A stretch of 64,000 nt of DNA from SVTX01 sp045612105 (GTDB lineage Bacteria > Bacillota > Clostridia > Oscillospirales > CAG-272), in NCBI GenBank assembly GCA_045612105.1, contig JAZKYL010000113.1, forward strand, positions 248,001 through 312,000, written 5' to 3'. The notes below the pieces were generated by a model. It was given only the letters and a program-made list of their open reading frames with translations, did no database searches and was not told the DNA's origin. The translations under genes and the position numbers were made by a program. Shown here in pieces: positions 42,588 to 51,825 of this stretch; the first letter of the stretch is position 1, and every line of letters begins with the position of its first letter.

Positions 42588-42613
42588 AAAAGTGCGGGAC
42601 ATCCCGCACTTTT
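42588..42613 (-). terminator. Compact hairpin, terminator of the SLH protein gene
   Basis: AAAAGTGCGGGA / TCCCGCACTTTT with almost no loop, immediately after the stop codon of the SLH-domain gene on the minus strand. Confidence 0.75.
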
Positions 42614-42614
42614 G

Positions 42615-43964
42615 TCATTTACCTATAACGAACATCGTTTTATTCAACAATTTTGCCATATCCCCTCTGGTTACGGTTTCACATGCACCGCTCCTCATCT
42701 CCGGGGTTTCAAGTATTCCAAGAGTATGAAGTGATTCTATTGCTTTTCCTGACCATGACGGTATCGAATCGGCATCCGCAAATACGGGTGCAACCTTAGG
42801 TGAAGCATATCCAATCATATTGCTTATAATCACCGCCGCCTCATATAATTTTATCTTTTCATCAGGATCAAAACAAAGCTTACCTTCAACATTCTTGCCA
42901 CTTATATAGCCTTTTGAATATGCTAAAGCAACGTATCCTTTCATCTCTTGGTTGATATCATTATCGTCATAAAAAACAGTAGCAGCCACATCAGGAACAC
43001 TCTTAATTCCAATAGCGTTCATCGCAGTAACGACAAACTCTGCCCTGCTTACCTCCCTGTCTGCTTCAAAATAATAATAGTCACCTACCTGAATACCGTT
43101 CATCAAACCATTTTCAGTGACAGAAATAGCGTGATAATAGAGATCATCATTCAAGAGATCATTATATACAGTCGGTGTACTTTGCGCAGCTACACCTATC
43201 CTGACAATTGCTGAAGCACTGTAATTTCCGTAGATATCACTAACCACGTATTCAAAACTATCTTCTCCAGTAAATGCTCCTTTAGGAGTATAAGTATAGG
43301 TACCCAGATTTTCATTATTAATGATCAATCTTCCATTGTCAGGATATTTCACAATCTCAAATCTTAATATATCCCCCTCAGGATCATGTGCGGACAAAAC
43401 ACCAGAAACACTAATATCGCGATATGTCTCCGTATTAAGTGATGCAAATGATGCAAGACTGACAATAGGTGAATAATTCACCTCATCGATCATAAAGATC
43501 TTGCAAGTCATAGAATATCCGTTATCATTGATTTTAAAATCAAAAGATGTATTTTTACCAATACCACCATCGACCTCCTCGTAAGTCATCAGACCAATTT
43601 CGGAGGCTTTTACCCTCTGACCTACAGAAACCGCCTCACTACCTATATACAATGTCCCACAAGCAATATCGGGAAGCCTGGTGATAGTTATAGCTTCTAC
43701 CTTTTGAAGATTCATAGCACAAGCAAATCTTTCCGCCGAAAAATAAATTGCATTCCCCTTTATACCTGCAACCGACATACATTTTTGATCCGCGATCACA
43801 TCAAGTCCATATGACACCTTTGCAACCGCCTCATTATTGGTCACCAGATCCGACGAATACATATTCTTAATTGCCGAACTATCCGCAGACACAGAGAGTG
43901 TCATAAGAGTACAAAATATTCCAATTGTAACTAATACTGCCAAAAATGTTTTTAACTGTTTCAT
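42615..43964 (-). CDS. Secreted SLH-domain protein with Ig/cadherin-like domain
   Basis: A 449-residue cell-wall protein. It has a signal peptide (1-28, ending SVSADSS) and an N-terminal domain of unknown type to about 160. An Ig/cadherin-like domain follows (about 165-265; DPEGDILRFEIVKYPDNGRL, TYTPKGAFTGEDSFEYVVSD), then three S-layer homology repeats (about 275-449), recognisable by REVSRAEFVVTAMNAIG, FDPDEKIKLYEAAVIISNMIG and CETVTRGDMAKLLNKTM. SLH repeats bind pyruvylated secondary wall polymer. ATG 43964 follows GGGAGG. It probably shares the surface with the esterase lipoprotein downstream, though a terminator separates them. Confidence 0.87.
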   Translation of the reverse strand: MKQLKTFLAVLVTIGIFCTLMTLSVSADSSAIKNMYSSDLVTNNEAVAKVSYGLDVIADQKCMSVAGIKGNAIYFSAERFACAMNLQKVEAITITRLPDIACGTLYIGSEAVSVGQRVKASEIGLMTYEEVDGGIGKNTSFDFKINDNGYSMTCKIFMIDEVNYSPIVSLASFASLNTETYRDISVSGVLSAHDPEGDILRFEIVKYPDNGRLIINNENLGTYTYTPKGAFTGEDSFEYVVSDIYGNYSASAIVRIGVAAQSTPTVYNDLLNDDLYYHAISVTENGLMNGIQVGDYYYFEADREVSRAEFVVTAMNAIGIKSVPDVAATVFYDDNDINQEMKGYVALAYSKGYISGKNVEGKLCFDPDEKIKLYEAAVIISNMIGYASPKVAPVFADADSIPSWSGKAIESLHTLGILETPEMRSGACETVTRGDMAKLLNKTMFVIGK

Positions 43965-44079
43965 AAAAATTCCTCCCAACATTGTATAATTCTGCTAAAG
44001 TATATTTACATAATTTACGTTATATTACAATTATTCTTATAGATTTCACAATTTTTTCTCATATTCTTAAGTAAAAAGT

Positions 44080-44088
44080 GTTATAATA
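44080..44088 (+). promoter_or_regulatory. Extended -10 promoter of the pseudouridine synthase gene
   Basis: TGTTATAAT (TGN plus TATAAT at 44083-44088), 47 bases before the ATG. No strong -35 is seen. Confidence 0.6.
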
Positions 44089-44135
44089 AAAACAAGGAAA
44101 TTTTCATTGTAATAACTTAAAGGTAATTAATATTT

Positions 44136-45083
44136 ATGGTTTTCAACATAGACAACAAACACAACGGTAAAAGTGTGCTTTCCTTCTTAAAATCCACCCT
44201 GCACATTTCTGCCTCTGCCCTTGCTGCGCTTAAACGTGATCCGAGAGGTCTAGAAGTAAACGGTGAGCACGTTACCGTAAGATACATATTAAAGGAACAC
44301 GACGTTTTGTTCATAAATGAAACAGATACAGGGGAAAGATGCAGTGAAAACATATCGCCGATAAATATTCCCCTAAAAACCATTTACGAAAATGCGGATA
44401 TAATTCTGATAGACAAGCCACCATATATGCCTACACACCCATCCCACGGTCATACCGACGATACACTCGCAAACAGCGTGGCATATATGTTCAAGAAGAG
44501 AAATCTGCCCTTCGTTTTTCGTCCAATTGGAAGACTTGACCGCAACACCAGCGGGATTTCTCTTATCGCCAAACACCAAATTGCCGCATCATATCTTTTC
44601 TACGCAAGACAAAAGCAGCTCATCCAAAAGAAATATATCGCAATACTTGAAGGAAGAATTGATTGTTCAGATGAGCTTAACTCTATTGAAACGTACATGA
44701 AAAGACAGGAGGACAGCATCATTATCAGATGTATAAGCTCCGCAGACGAAGAAGGCTCATTCAAAGCAGTAACCCATTGGAAACTCTTATTCGCAAACGA
44801 TAAAATAAGTATTGTCGAAGCCATCCCCGAAACAGGAAGAACTCATCAACTAAGAGTGCATTTTGCCCATATCGGTTATCCGATACTTGGAGACGACGTA
44901 TATGGCAAATCTTCCGATCTTATTGGTCGCCACGCACTTCATGCCGCCTACCTTTCACTCCCTCTGCCTTACGGAGATGAAGCTTCAGAATTCTTCGCCA
45001 CTCCACCTGAAGATATGATAAATGCCGCAAAAGCCTTTGGCTGTGATCTCGTAAGCATCTGTAATTCGAAATTCAACAAATAA
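44136..45083 (+). CDS. RluA-family pseudouridine synthase
   Basis: A 315-residue enzyme that converts uridine to pseudouridine in rRNA or tRNA. An S4-like N-terminal domain (about 15-70) is followed by the catalytic domain: IILIDKPPYMPTHPSHGH (about 90), the catalytic-Asp motif GRLDRNTSGISLIAK (about 132) and RTHQLRVHFAHIGYPILGDDVYG (about 235). These are the RluA motifs I, II and III. Length is typical. AAAGG lies before the ATG at a longer than usual distance. It is followed after 17 bases by the DUF3810 gene. The exact RNA target is not predictable. Confidence 0.92.
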   Translation: MVFNIDNKHNGKSVLSFLKSTLHISASALAALKRDPRGLEVNGEHVTVRYILKEHDVLFINETDTGERCSENISPINIPLKTIYENADIILIDKPPYMPTHPSHGHTDDTLANSVAYMFKKRNLPFVFRPIGRLDRNTSGISLIAKHQIAASYLFYARQKQLIQKKYIAILEGRIDCSDELNSIETYMKRQEDSIIIRCISSADEEGSFKAVTHWKLLFANDKISIVEAIPETGRTHQLRVHFAHIGYPILGDDVYGKSSDLIGRHALHAAYLSLPLPYGDEASEFFATPPEDMINAAKAFGCDLVSICNSKFNK

Positions 45084-45100
45084 TTATTAAGGATATCAAA

Positions 45101-46309
45101 ATGTTACCAAGAAAAAAAGATAAACCCGCAACAAATGAGCAAGTATACAACATTTCAGCAAAAGAATATTGCTCACTTAACTCTGAAGAACGTAACAAGT
45201 GGGCTCCAATTCCACCAAAATATGAAAAAATTCCATTGTTTTGCAAAATTGCATTGGTCATAGCCTCAGTAAGTGCTGTTCTCTACCTGATTGCTTGCTT
45301 AAATAGCGATTTTGCCGATTCATTCAATATGTACGTTAGCACACCTCTTAGATTCATTATGGCAAAAATATCAAATCTGTTTCCGTTTTCATTGGCAGAA
45401 GCTTTTATATTGCTAATCCCCGTTATAGCTTTTATAGCGATCTGGTATTTGGTAAAGTTCCGTTGCGATTCAAGACGATCGACTGTTGTATCTATCGTGT
45501 GCATATTCTCTGTAGCTTCTCTGTTCCTTTCTAGCTTCGTTTTATGCTTCGGTATAGCTTACCGCGGTTCCACCCTGGATCAAAAATTGTATTTGAGTGA
45601 TGAACCCGTCGACAAGCAGGAGCTTTATGATGCCACTGTCTATCTGACCGAAAAAATTAACGAGCTCAGTCAGCAAATAAACTATAGTGAGGACCGTTTC
45701 TCATCTATGCCTTATAGTTTTTCAAAAATGAACGAGCATTTATTGAAGGCATATGAAGACTTCTGTAAAGATAACGATTTCCTAAACACTTTCAACAGCA
45801 GATTAAAGCCGGTAATGCTAAGCGAGCCGATGTCATATACCCACATAACCGGAGTTTATACCTTTTTCACCGGTGAATCCAATATCAACGTAAATTTTCC
45901 CGACTACACAATACCTTATACTGCAGCCCACGAATTAGCTCACCAAAGAGGCATCGCGCGCGAGGATGAAGCAAATATGATAGCTTTTCTTGTGTGCATA
46001 CGCTCCGAAGACCCATATATTCAATATAGCGCATACTTGAACGTTTACGAATATGTCGCGAATGCGCTGTATAAAGCTGATAAAGAGCTTTACCGTTCAG
46101 CCAGAGCAAAGCTTGACAGTCAAATATCCAATGAGCAAAAAGCTTATAGCAACTTCTTTGCCAAATATACCGAATCGGTGGCAAGTAAGGTTAGCGGAGC
46201 AGTAAACGATACCTATTTGAAGACCCAGGGTACCGTAGGCAGAAAAAGCTATGGAATGGTCGTCGACTTAACAATTGCCTATTTAAAAGAACAAAAATTA
46301 ATCAAGTAA
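45101..46309 (+). CDS. DUF3810 membrane protein with zinc-protease-like HELAH motif
   Basis: A 402-residue protein. After a basic N-terminus come three membrane helices (about 48-68, 95-118, 128-150) and a large extracytoplasmic domain of the DUF3810 type. That domain has YTHITGVYTFFTGESNINVNFPDY and AAHELAHQRGIAREDEANMIAFL (about 275), where His-Glu-x2-His and the downstream Glu form a gluzincin-like metal site. A membrane metallopeptidase acting outside the cell is the natural inference; no substrate is known. It is co-transcribed with the pseudouridine synthase gene and ends in a strong terminator. Confidence 0.85.
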   Translation: MLPRKKDKPATNEQVYNISAKEYCSLNSEERNKWAPIPPKYEKIPLFCKIALVIASVSAVLYLIACLNSDFADSFNMYVSTPLRFIMAKISNLFPFSLAEAFILLIPVIAFIAIWYLVKFRCDSRRSTVVSIVCIFSVASLFLSSFVLCFGIAYRGSTLDQKLYLSDEPVDKQELYDATVYLTEKINELSQQINYSEDRFSSMPYSFSKMNEHLLKAYEDFCKDNDFLNTFNSRLKPVMLSEPMSYTHITGVYTFFTGESNINVNFPDYTIPYTAAHELAHQRGIAREDEANMIAFLVCIRSEDPYIQYSAYLNVYEYVANALYKADKELYRSARAKLDSQISNEQKAYSNFFAKYTESVASKVSGAVNDTYLKTQGTVGRKSYGMVVDLTIAYLKEQKLIK

Positions 46310-46325
46310 TAAGTACAAGCTTCAT

Positions 46326-46366
46326 AAAGCCGTCATACAGAATATACTGTCCTGTATGACGGCTTT
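46326..46366 (+). terminator. Intrinsic terminator after the DUF3810 gene
   Basis: Perfect 15-bp stem AAAGCCGTCATACAG / CTGTATGACGGCTTT with an 11-base loop and a six-T tail. Confidence 0.94.
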
Positions 46367-46661
46367 TTTCTGTACTTTTTTACAAAACAAATTAAGAATA
46401 TTTATTCATTTTTATGTCGTACTAAAATCAAGCATGTGTGATAACGACATATATTTTGAATTAAATAAATAATTTGTTTCTTTTTTGTTCTTTTTTTACT
46501 GTTTTATTAACTTTTTATTCTTATTTTCGCAAGTTCAAGCACCGTAAAGAACGCAAGTTCTTGTCGCGCGCTCTTGAGCTCACGCAAATTTCCAAAGAAT
46601 TATTTGGAAATTTTATGGTAAAAATATTTGTAAATAAAGTGTTAAAATATACAAAAAAGCC

Positions 46662-46690
46662 TTTACAAATGTGCATAAATATGATACAAT
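46662..46690 (+). promoter_or_regulatory. Sigma-A promoter of murA
   Basis: TTTACA (46662-46667), 17-base spacer, TACAAT (46685-46690). The 150-base leader to the murA ATG is long and leaves room for control at the RNA level. Confidence 0.72.
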
Positions 46691-46840
46691 ATTAACATCA
46701 CCCCAAACGAGATAAATCGTCAAAAACGTTGCCGAACCGACACCGTAAAAAGTAAACCGACGGCAAAAAATGAGGCGATTCCAAATCAAAATACAAAAAT
46801 CTACACAACCGCGATCGAGCGGAATACACGGAGGCAAAAC

Positions 46841-48130
46841 ATGGAACAGATCATCATCAACGGCGGACATCCCCTTTACGGTAACGTTTCTATCTGCGGT
46901 GCTAAGAACGCTGCTCTTCCCGTAATCTGTGCTTGTATCCTGAATAAGGAGACCTGCATCATCGACAACATCCCCCCTGTAAGTGACATTGAAACTCTTC
47001 TTGATCTGCTTGCTTCCATGGGTGCCACCATCAACAGACTCACCAAAAACTCTGTAGAGATCAACTGCAAAAACCTGGTTCCCGGAACCTCATCCAACGA
47101 GATGGCTTCCAAGATCCGTGGTTCCTCATATCTTCTCGGCGCAGAACTTGGACGTTTCAAAATGTCCAGTGTTCCCCACCCCGGCGGATGCAGCATCGGT
47201 AGCCGCCCCCTCGACTTCCATATGAAGGCATTCGAAGCTCTCGGTGCTACCTGTAGCCATAAGAACGGTCGTATTGAGGTTATTGCCGATAAGCTCGAAG
47301 GCAATCGTATTAATTTCGACAAAGTATCCGTTGGTGCAACCGCAAACGCAATACTCGCTTCCGTTTTTGTTGAAGGTACAACCGTTATCGAAAACGCAGC
47401 ACGTGAACCTCACATAGTAGACCTTGCAGTATTCCTTAATTCTTGCGGCGCGAATATTATGGGCGCAGGCACCTCCGTCATTAAGATCAAGGGTGTTGAA
47501 GAGCTTCACGGTTGCCGTTACTCCATTATTCCCGATATGATCGAAGCAGGCACTTTTATGACCGCAGTCGGTGCAACCGGTGGTAAAGTAACAGTTAGAA
47601 ACATTATTCCCAAGCATATGGAAGCTATTTCCGCAAAGCTCGAAGAGGCAGGAGCTAACGTTATAGTAGGCGACGATTACATAACCGTTGAAAGCAACGG
47701 CAAGCTTAAAGGCGTCAGCATCACCACTCAGCCCTATCCCGGTTTCGCAACCGATATGCAGCCTCAGTTCTCTGCTATGCTCTGTTTTGCAAACGGTGCC
47801 AGCGACGTAGTTGAAAACATTTTCAACAGCAGATTCCAGTTTATGGATGAGCTTGCAAAGATGGGCGCAGACATCAAGGTCGACGGAAACCACGCAGTTA
47901 TCCGCGGCGGCGCAGAAATGTCCGGTGCTCCCCTTTACTGTCACGACCTCAGAGCAGGCGCGGCTATGATCATCGCAGCTCTTGCAACAAACGGTGCTTC
48001 TACTCTCGAAGGAATCGACAAGATCGAGCGCGGATATTATAACATTGTAGGAAAGCTTCGTGAACTCGGCGCAGACATCCAAAAAAAAGTAAGCGTTTCG
48101 GACGAGCAGAGATATACCGCAGCATATTGA
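46841..48130 (+). CDS. murA: UDP-N-acetylglucosamine 1-carboxyvinyltransferase
   Basis: A 429-residue enzyme that transfers enolpyruvate from PEP to UDP-GlcNAc, the first committed step of peptidoglycan synthesis in the cytoplasm. The N-terminal GAKNAALPVICACIL (about 20-34) holds the conserved Lys-Asn. The catalytic cysteine is in HPGGCSIGSRPLDFH (about 117; the cysteine that fosfomycin attacks), and GYPGFATDMQPQ-like PYPGFATDMQPQ (about 300) is the PEP-enolpyruvyl family motif. Length is normal. GGAGG lies before the ATG. Many Firmicutes have two murA paralogues; only one is in this window. Confidence 0.96.
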   Translation: MEQIIINGGHPLYGNVSICGAKNAALPVICACILNKETCIIDNIPPVSDIETLLDLLASMGATINRLTKNSVEINCKNLVPGTSSNEMASKIRGSSYLLGAELGRFKMSSVPHPGGCSIGSRPLDFHMKAFEALGATCSHKNGRIEVIADKLEGNRINFDKVSVGATANAILASVFVEGTTVIENAAREPHIVDLAVFLNSCGANIMGAGTSVIKIKGVEELHGCRYSIIPDMIEAGTFMTAVGATGGKVTVRNIIPKHMEAISAKLEEAGANVIVGDDYITVESNGKLKGVSITTQPYPGFATDMQPQFSAMLCFANGASDVVENIFNSRFQFMDELAKMGADIKVDGNHAVIRGGAEMSGAPLYCHDLRAGAAMIIAALATNGASTLEGIDKIERGYYNIVGKLRELGADIQKKVSVSDEQRYTAAY

Positions 48131-48180
48131 TTTGAAATAATTGAATACATTAGACTTCATCAAACAATGAAGAAAACGGG

Positions 48181-48205
48181 AGGGCGACAAATATTTTGTC
48201 GCCCT
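48181..48205 (+). terminator. Hairpin after murA
   Basis: Perfect 11-bp stem AGGGCGACAAA / TTTGTCGCCCT with a 3-base loop. There is no T-run after it, so termination efficiency is uncertain. Confidence 0.65.
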
Positions 48206-48268
48206 AAGCTTTAACTTTTTCGCAGATAATGATTATTATTTAAATCAAATTTTAAAATGGAGGATGTT

Positions 48269-50239
48269 ATGAATAAATTAGTCACTTTAGCTCTCGCGCT
48301 TATGATAGTTTTGTCAGCTTTTACAGGATGCCAAAACACAGAACTCTTTGATAGCAGTTCAACTACAAAATCAACTGAAAATGGAACGGCAGAACAAACC
48401 GCAACTTCCCTCTCCGATTCAGAAACAACGGATATCTCCACCATTGACACCACATACAAAGAACCCGATGAATATAAAAGCACCGACAGCAATTCAACCA
48501 CAGAGTTGATCGAGACAGAAACTATCGAACAATCCACCATTTCCACTTCCAAATCAGAATACACAAGCATCGGCACCGATGCAACCACAGAAAGCCAATC
48601 TGAAAAAAAAGAGCAGTCCGAAGAAACCGAAACCTCTGAACAAACAGAATACACTTTCATTTCTCAAGAAGAAAAGAACACCTGGCACGACCGCCTGCTC
48701 TCGGTTCTATTAAATGTAGGAATTTATGACCGTGAGTTAAACATTACCGGTAGCTTGGCCGCAGGCTTGATGGATCTTGATTTCGACAACACGCCCGAGG
48801 TAATATTGGCATACAACGGCGGCTCTATGGGTAACTTACCATTAGAAATATACGACCTGAACACAGGAGAGAAGCTTGGTTCTTATTACAGCTTTTCCCG
48901 TTATGGCGGAAGGGATAACGTTTATCTTTGCGTTGCCCAAAAGGGCGATGAGTACGTCATAATAGAAAAAAGCTCTATACGAATCACCGGTGCGGATTAC
49001 GTCCAATCCGTCGGAACGGTAAAAGCAGACAGAAATTCCGAATCGGACTATATCCAAGTGAGTCCCATTTTCAGTAAAGAAAACGAGGGCGACAAAATCA
49101 TTTATGAATATATGGGACAGACCGTTGAGAAAGCCGAGTTCGACGCAATGTACCAGCAATTTTCAAACGATTTCGTAACAATCGAAGAAACACAACTTCA
49201 ACTTATAAAATGGGAAAACTTTGGCAAATTGAAATGGAAGGATTTCGGCTACAAGGAAGGCATTGACCCCGAAAGCCACCGAAAGCTTGCTGAAAAAATG
49301 GCGGACGCGCTGATCAACAGCTCGCAGCAATTTATCAAATACGATATTTCCGATAATGCAGAAACCAACGAAGAATTATCCGATAGCCAAGAAACAGAAA
49401 GCACAGAAGCCAATAATATCGAAACTGAAACCGAAACTGAAACCGAAACCGAAACCGAAACCGAAACCGAAGCAGAAACTGAAACTGAAGCAGAAACTGA
49501 AGCAGAAACTGAAACCGAAACCGAAACTGAAGCAGAAACTGAAACTTATACTGAAACTTATACTGATACTGAAACCGAGACCGCTTACGATGTCATTCCT
49601 TCAGAATATACAGCCATTCTCGAAGCATATGTAAAAATGGCTACTTATAAGAATGAAACAAATAGCGTAGAAGGCATCAACTCATGGGATTATCCCGAAT
49701 TGTCGCAAGAAAACTTTGTAGCCCTCCACAACCATACCAAAAAATACAATAGTTATGGAATGGGATATTTTTTGTACGACATAAACCTCGATGGAATCCG
49801 AGAGCTGATTTTTTCACATTGGGGCGGTGGCTCCTTAAGTCCATACTGCATATATATGATATTTACTCTTAACGAAAACAAAGCGCAGTTAGTCGGTAGC
49901 TTTGAAGATACCGAGCTCAGTTACGACCCTAGAGACGTTCAATTAGGCGATGATGGAAAAATCCACTGTTTTGATATGTCAGGGCATTATTATTCTGATT
50001 GCTCTTACATACATTCAATAATTTCTTTTGACAAAACAGGTATAACCAAAACCTTTTCTTATAAAATCACCTACTATTATGACGGTGACGAATATGAAAA
50101 CGGATGGTTTAAAGAAGTAAACGGCAAATGGGTAAGTATCAGCGAAGACGAATACTTGAAGATTGAAGAAGAATACCGCTTTACCGAGGTCAATAAAAGA
50201 TTTGATTACACTTACTTTTTTGAATTCGCTCCTAAATAA
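48269..50239 (+). CDS. Lipoprotein with Thr/Glu-rich linkers and two similar unknown domains
   Basis: A 656-residue lipoprotein: signal peptide with lipobox SAFTGC (residue 20), then a Ser/Thr/Glu-rich stalk (about 22-130) and a first domain (about 135-365; GLMDLDFDNTPEVILAYNGG). A 60-residue Glu-Thr repeat (about 385-440) and a second domain (about 450-656; YFLYDINLDGIRELIFSHWGGG) follow. The matching Asp-x-Asp-x-Asp-x2-x-Glu-Leu/Val-Ile segments show that the two domains are related, perhaps calcium-binding, joined by the repeat linker. Function unknown. ATG 48269 follows TGGAGG; the ATG at 48257 is part of that site. Confidence 0.82.
   Translation: MNKLVTLALALMIVLSAFTGCQNTELFDSSSTTKSTENGTAEQTATSLSDSETTDISTIDTTYKEPDEYKSTDSNSTTELIETETIEQSTISTSKSEYTSIGTDATTESQSEKKEQSEETETSEQTEYTFISQEEKNTWHDRLLSVLLNVGIYDRELNITGSLAAGLMDLDFDNTPEVILAYNGGSMGNLPLEIYDLNTGEKLGSYYSFSRYGGRDNVYLCVAQKGDEYVIIEKSSIRITGADYVQSVGTVKADRNSESDYIQVSPIFSKENEGDKIIYEYMGQTVEKAEFDAMYQQFSNDFVTIEETQLQLIKWENFGKLKWKDFGYKEGIDPESHRKLAEKMADALINSSQQFIKYDISDNAETNEELSDSQETESTEANNIETETETETETETETETEAETETEAETEAETETETETEAETETYTETYTDTETETAYDVIPSEYTAILEAYVKMATYKNETNSVEGINSWDYPELSQENFVALHNHTKKYNSYGMGYFLYDINLDGIRELIFSHWGGGSLSPYCIYMIFTLNENKAQLVGSFEDTELSYDPRDVQLGDDGKIHCFDMSGHYYSDCSYIHSIISFDKTGITKTFSYKITYYYDGDEYENGWFKEVNGKWVSISEDEYLKIEEEYRFTEVNKRFDYTYFFEFAPK
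49426..49587 (+). repeat. GAAACY/GAARCW hexanucleotide microsatellite encoding a Glu-Thr linker
   Basis: Repeated GAAACT/GAAACC/GAAGCA hexamers encode alternating Glu-Thr and Glu-Ala residues between the two domains of the lipoprotein. Unit identity is high enough to expect length variation. Confidence 0.88.
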
Positions 50240-50248
50240 ATCCAAAAT

Positions 50249-50275
50249 AAAGCCCCGAGAATTTTCAGGGCTTTT
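50249..50275. terminator. Hairpin between the lipoprotein and spoIVA genes
   Basis: AAAGCCC / GGGCTTT stem with an imperfectly paired 12-base interior and flanking A and T runs; it serves the convergent lipoprotein (+) and spoIVA (-) genes. Confidence 0.75.
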
Positions 50276-50289
50276 AATATGCTACGACA

Positions 50290-51768
50290 TCAAAGAATGA
50301 TACAAATCAGTCCTCCACTTCCCTCGTTGATGATTCGCTCAAGGGTCTCGGAGAGCTTGATTCTCGAAGCCTCGGGCATATGCTCAAGCTTGGAGTGGAG
50401 TCCTTCGTTCATAAGCTCATAGAGGCTCTTTCCGAACATATTGGATGCCCATATTCTCTGTGGATCCTCCTCAAATTCGTTAAGCATATATTTGACAAGA
50501 TCTTCGGACTGTTGCTCTGTGCCAACGATAGGATTTATCTCGGTCTCGATATTGGCTCTTATCATGTGTATCGATTGAGCCGACGCGCGAAGGCGTACGC
50601 CATAGCCACCGGGCTGCTTCACAATTTCAGGGTCTGCAAGATGAAGTTCGTTAACGTCAGGCATAACTATACCATATCCGTTCTCCTCCGCCTCATCAAG
50701 TGCCTCTTTGACTTTGTCGTACCTTACCTTCATTTCTGCAAGATCCTTGAGCAAGGAAATAAGCTCTTCCTCCCCACCTATTTCAAAGCCCGTCAGCTCA
50801 CTTATTACGTCATAATATAAACCGTCCTTCATTGTAACCGAAATGCGCGCTTTACCGGTTCCCAAGTCTATCTCATCAATATTTGCGTTCTTGATATATT
50901 CGTTATCCCCAAGTGTTGAGAAAGCCTCCTTAATATCGCCAGCCTTCTTTACCTTATCTGCACAACTCTTTATACTTGCAAGAACCGATTCCTTAATAAT
51001 ATGACCGTCCTCAAGAGCCGTCGTCCATTCAGGAAGTACGACTCTCACCTCCGTCACGGGAAATTCATGAAGCACAAGCTCAAGTATATGCCTGATATCT
51101 TCAGCATCAAGATCTATACAAGAAACAAGTGCCACGGGCACCTCATATTTCGCTTCAAGCTCATACGCAAGAGAGACCGCCGCTTCACTTTCGGGATGCG
51201 CAGAATTAAGAATCATAGCAAAAGGCTTACCGAGTGCTTTCAATTCGTTCACTATTCTCTCCTCCGCCTCTACGTAGCTGGGTCTGGAAATATCTCCAAT
51301 AGAGCCGTCAGTAGTAATCAGCATACCGATCGTCGAATGCTCGCTTATTACCTTGTGGGTTCCCATCTCCGCCGCCTCAACAAAAGGCATCGGTTCTTCC
51401 CTCCAAGGTGTGCGCACCATTCTGGGCTGACCGTCCTCGATAGTACCTAATGCCTCGGGCACAATATACCCAACGCAGTCAACCATTTTTACTTTAAGAT
51501 TAGAGCAGCCGTCAACACTGATCTGTACCGCCTCGTCGGGTATAAACTTCGGTTCAGTGGTCATAACAGTCTTGCCGGCAGCACTCTGAGGCATCTCGTC
51601 TCTGGCTCTCTCCCTGGAATAACCCTCAGCAATGTTAGGAAGCACCAACGCCTCCATAAATCTCTTGATAAACGTAGATTTTCCCGTTCTCACAGGACCC
51701 ACCACACCAATATAAATGTCGCCCCCCGTCCTCTCGGCGATGTCCTTATAAATAGAATGCTCTGCCAT
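50290..51768 (-). CDS. spoIVA: Stage IV sporulation protein A, spore-coat morphogenetic ATPase
   Basis: A 492-residue cytoskeletal ATPase that polymerises on the forespore surface to form the basement layer of the coat. The Walker A motif GVVGPVRTGKSTFIKRFME (about 22-40) and KMVDCVGYIVPEALG (about 95) match the TRAFAC-like SpoIVA domain. The middle and C-terminal domains are complete, ending GGLICIIL, which resembles the hydrophobic SpoIVA C-terminus used for membrane targeting through SpoVM. The length equals the family norm of 492. GGGAGG lies 7 bases before the ATG but inside a strong hairpin (see the separate entries). Expression in the mother cell under sigma-E is expected. Confidence 0.97.
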   Translation of the reverse strand: MAEHSIYKDIAERTGGDIYIGVVGPVRTGKSTFIKRFMEALVLPNIAEGYSRERARDEMPQSAAGKTVMTTEPKFIPDEAVQISVDGCSNLKVKMVDCVGYIVPEALGTIEDGQPRMVRTPWREEPMPFVEAAEMGTHKVISEHSTIGMLITTDGSIGDISRPSYVEAEERIVNELKALGKPFAMILNSAHPESEAAVSLAYELEAKYEVPVALVSCIDLDAEDIRHILELVLHEFPVTEVRVVLPEWTTALEDGHIIKESVLASIKSCADKVKKAGDIKEAFSTLGDNEYIKNANIDEIDLGTGKARISVTMKDGLYYDVISELTGFEIGGEEELISLLKDLAEMKVRYDKVKEALDEAEENGYGIVMPDVNELHLADPEIVKQPGGYGVRLRASAQSIHMIRANIETEINPIVGTEQQSEDLVKYMLNEFEEDPQRIWASNMFGKSLYELMNEGLHSKLEHMPEASRIKLSETLERIINEGSGGLICIIL

Positions 51769-51769
51769 A

Positions 51770-51825
51770 AAAAATCCTCCCGCAAATTTAACGTTTGTTT
51801 CGCTAAATTATATGGGAGGATTTTT
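51770..51825 (-). terminator. Two-tier hairpin that contains the spoIVA ribosome binding site
   Basis: On the minus strand, AAAAATCCTCCC (51814-51825) pairs perfectly with GGGAGGATTTTT (51770-51781). Inside, AATTTAGCG pairs with CGTTAAATT (one G-T) around AAACAAA. A U-run follows the 3' arm just before the spoIVA ATG. It has the form of an intrinsic terminator for the upstream ABC operon and at the same time hides the spoIVA ribosome binding site. Confidence 0.8.

Larger units (their letters stand above)
46310..46840. other. 531-base intergenic region upstream of murA
   Basis: It holds a terminator (46326-46366), a hairpin AAATTTCCAAA / TTTGGAAATTT (46586-46613) preceded by a smaller AAGAAC/GTTCTT hairpin (46547-46562), and the murA promoter (46662-46690). 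A 73-codon open frame at 46474-46695 has no ribosome binding site and uses codons unlike its neighbours, so I do not call it. The two hairpins could belong to a short non-coding RNA, but this is unsupported beyond the structures themselves. Confidence 0.5.

Noticed and set aside
46474..46695. 73-codon frame upstream of murA
   Set aside because: No ribosome binding site, very AT-rich, and it overlaps hairpins and the murA promoter.
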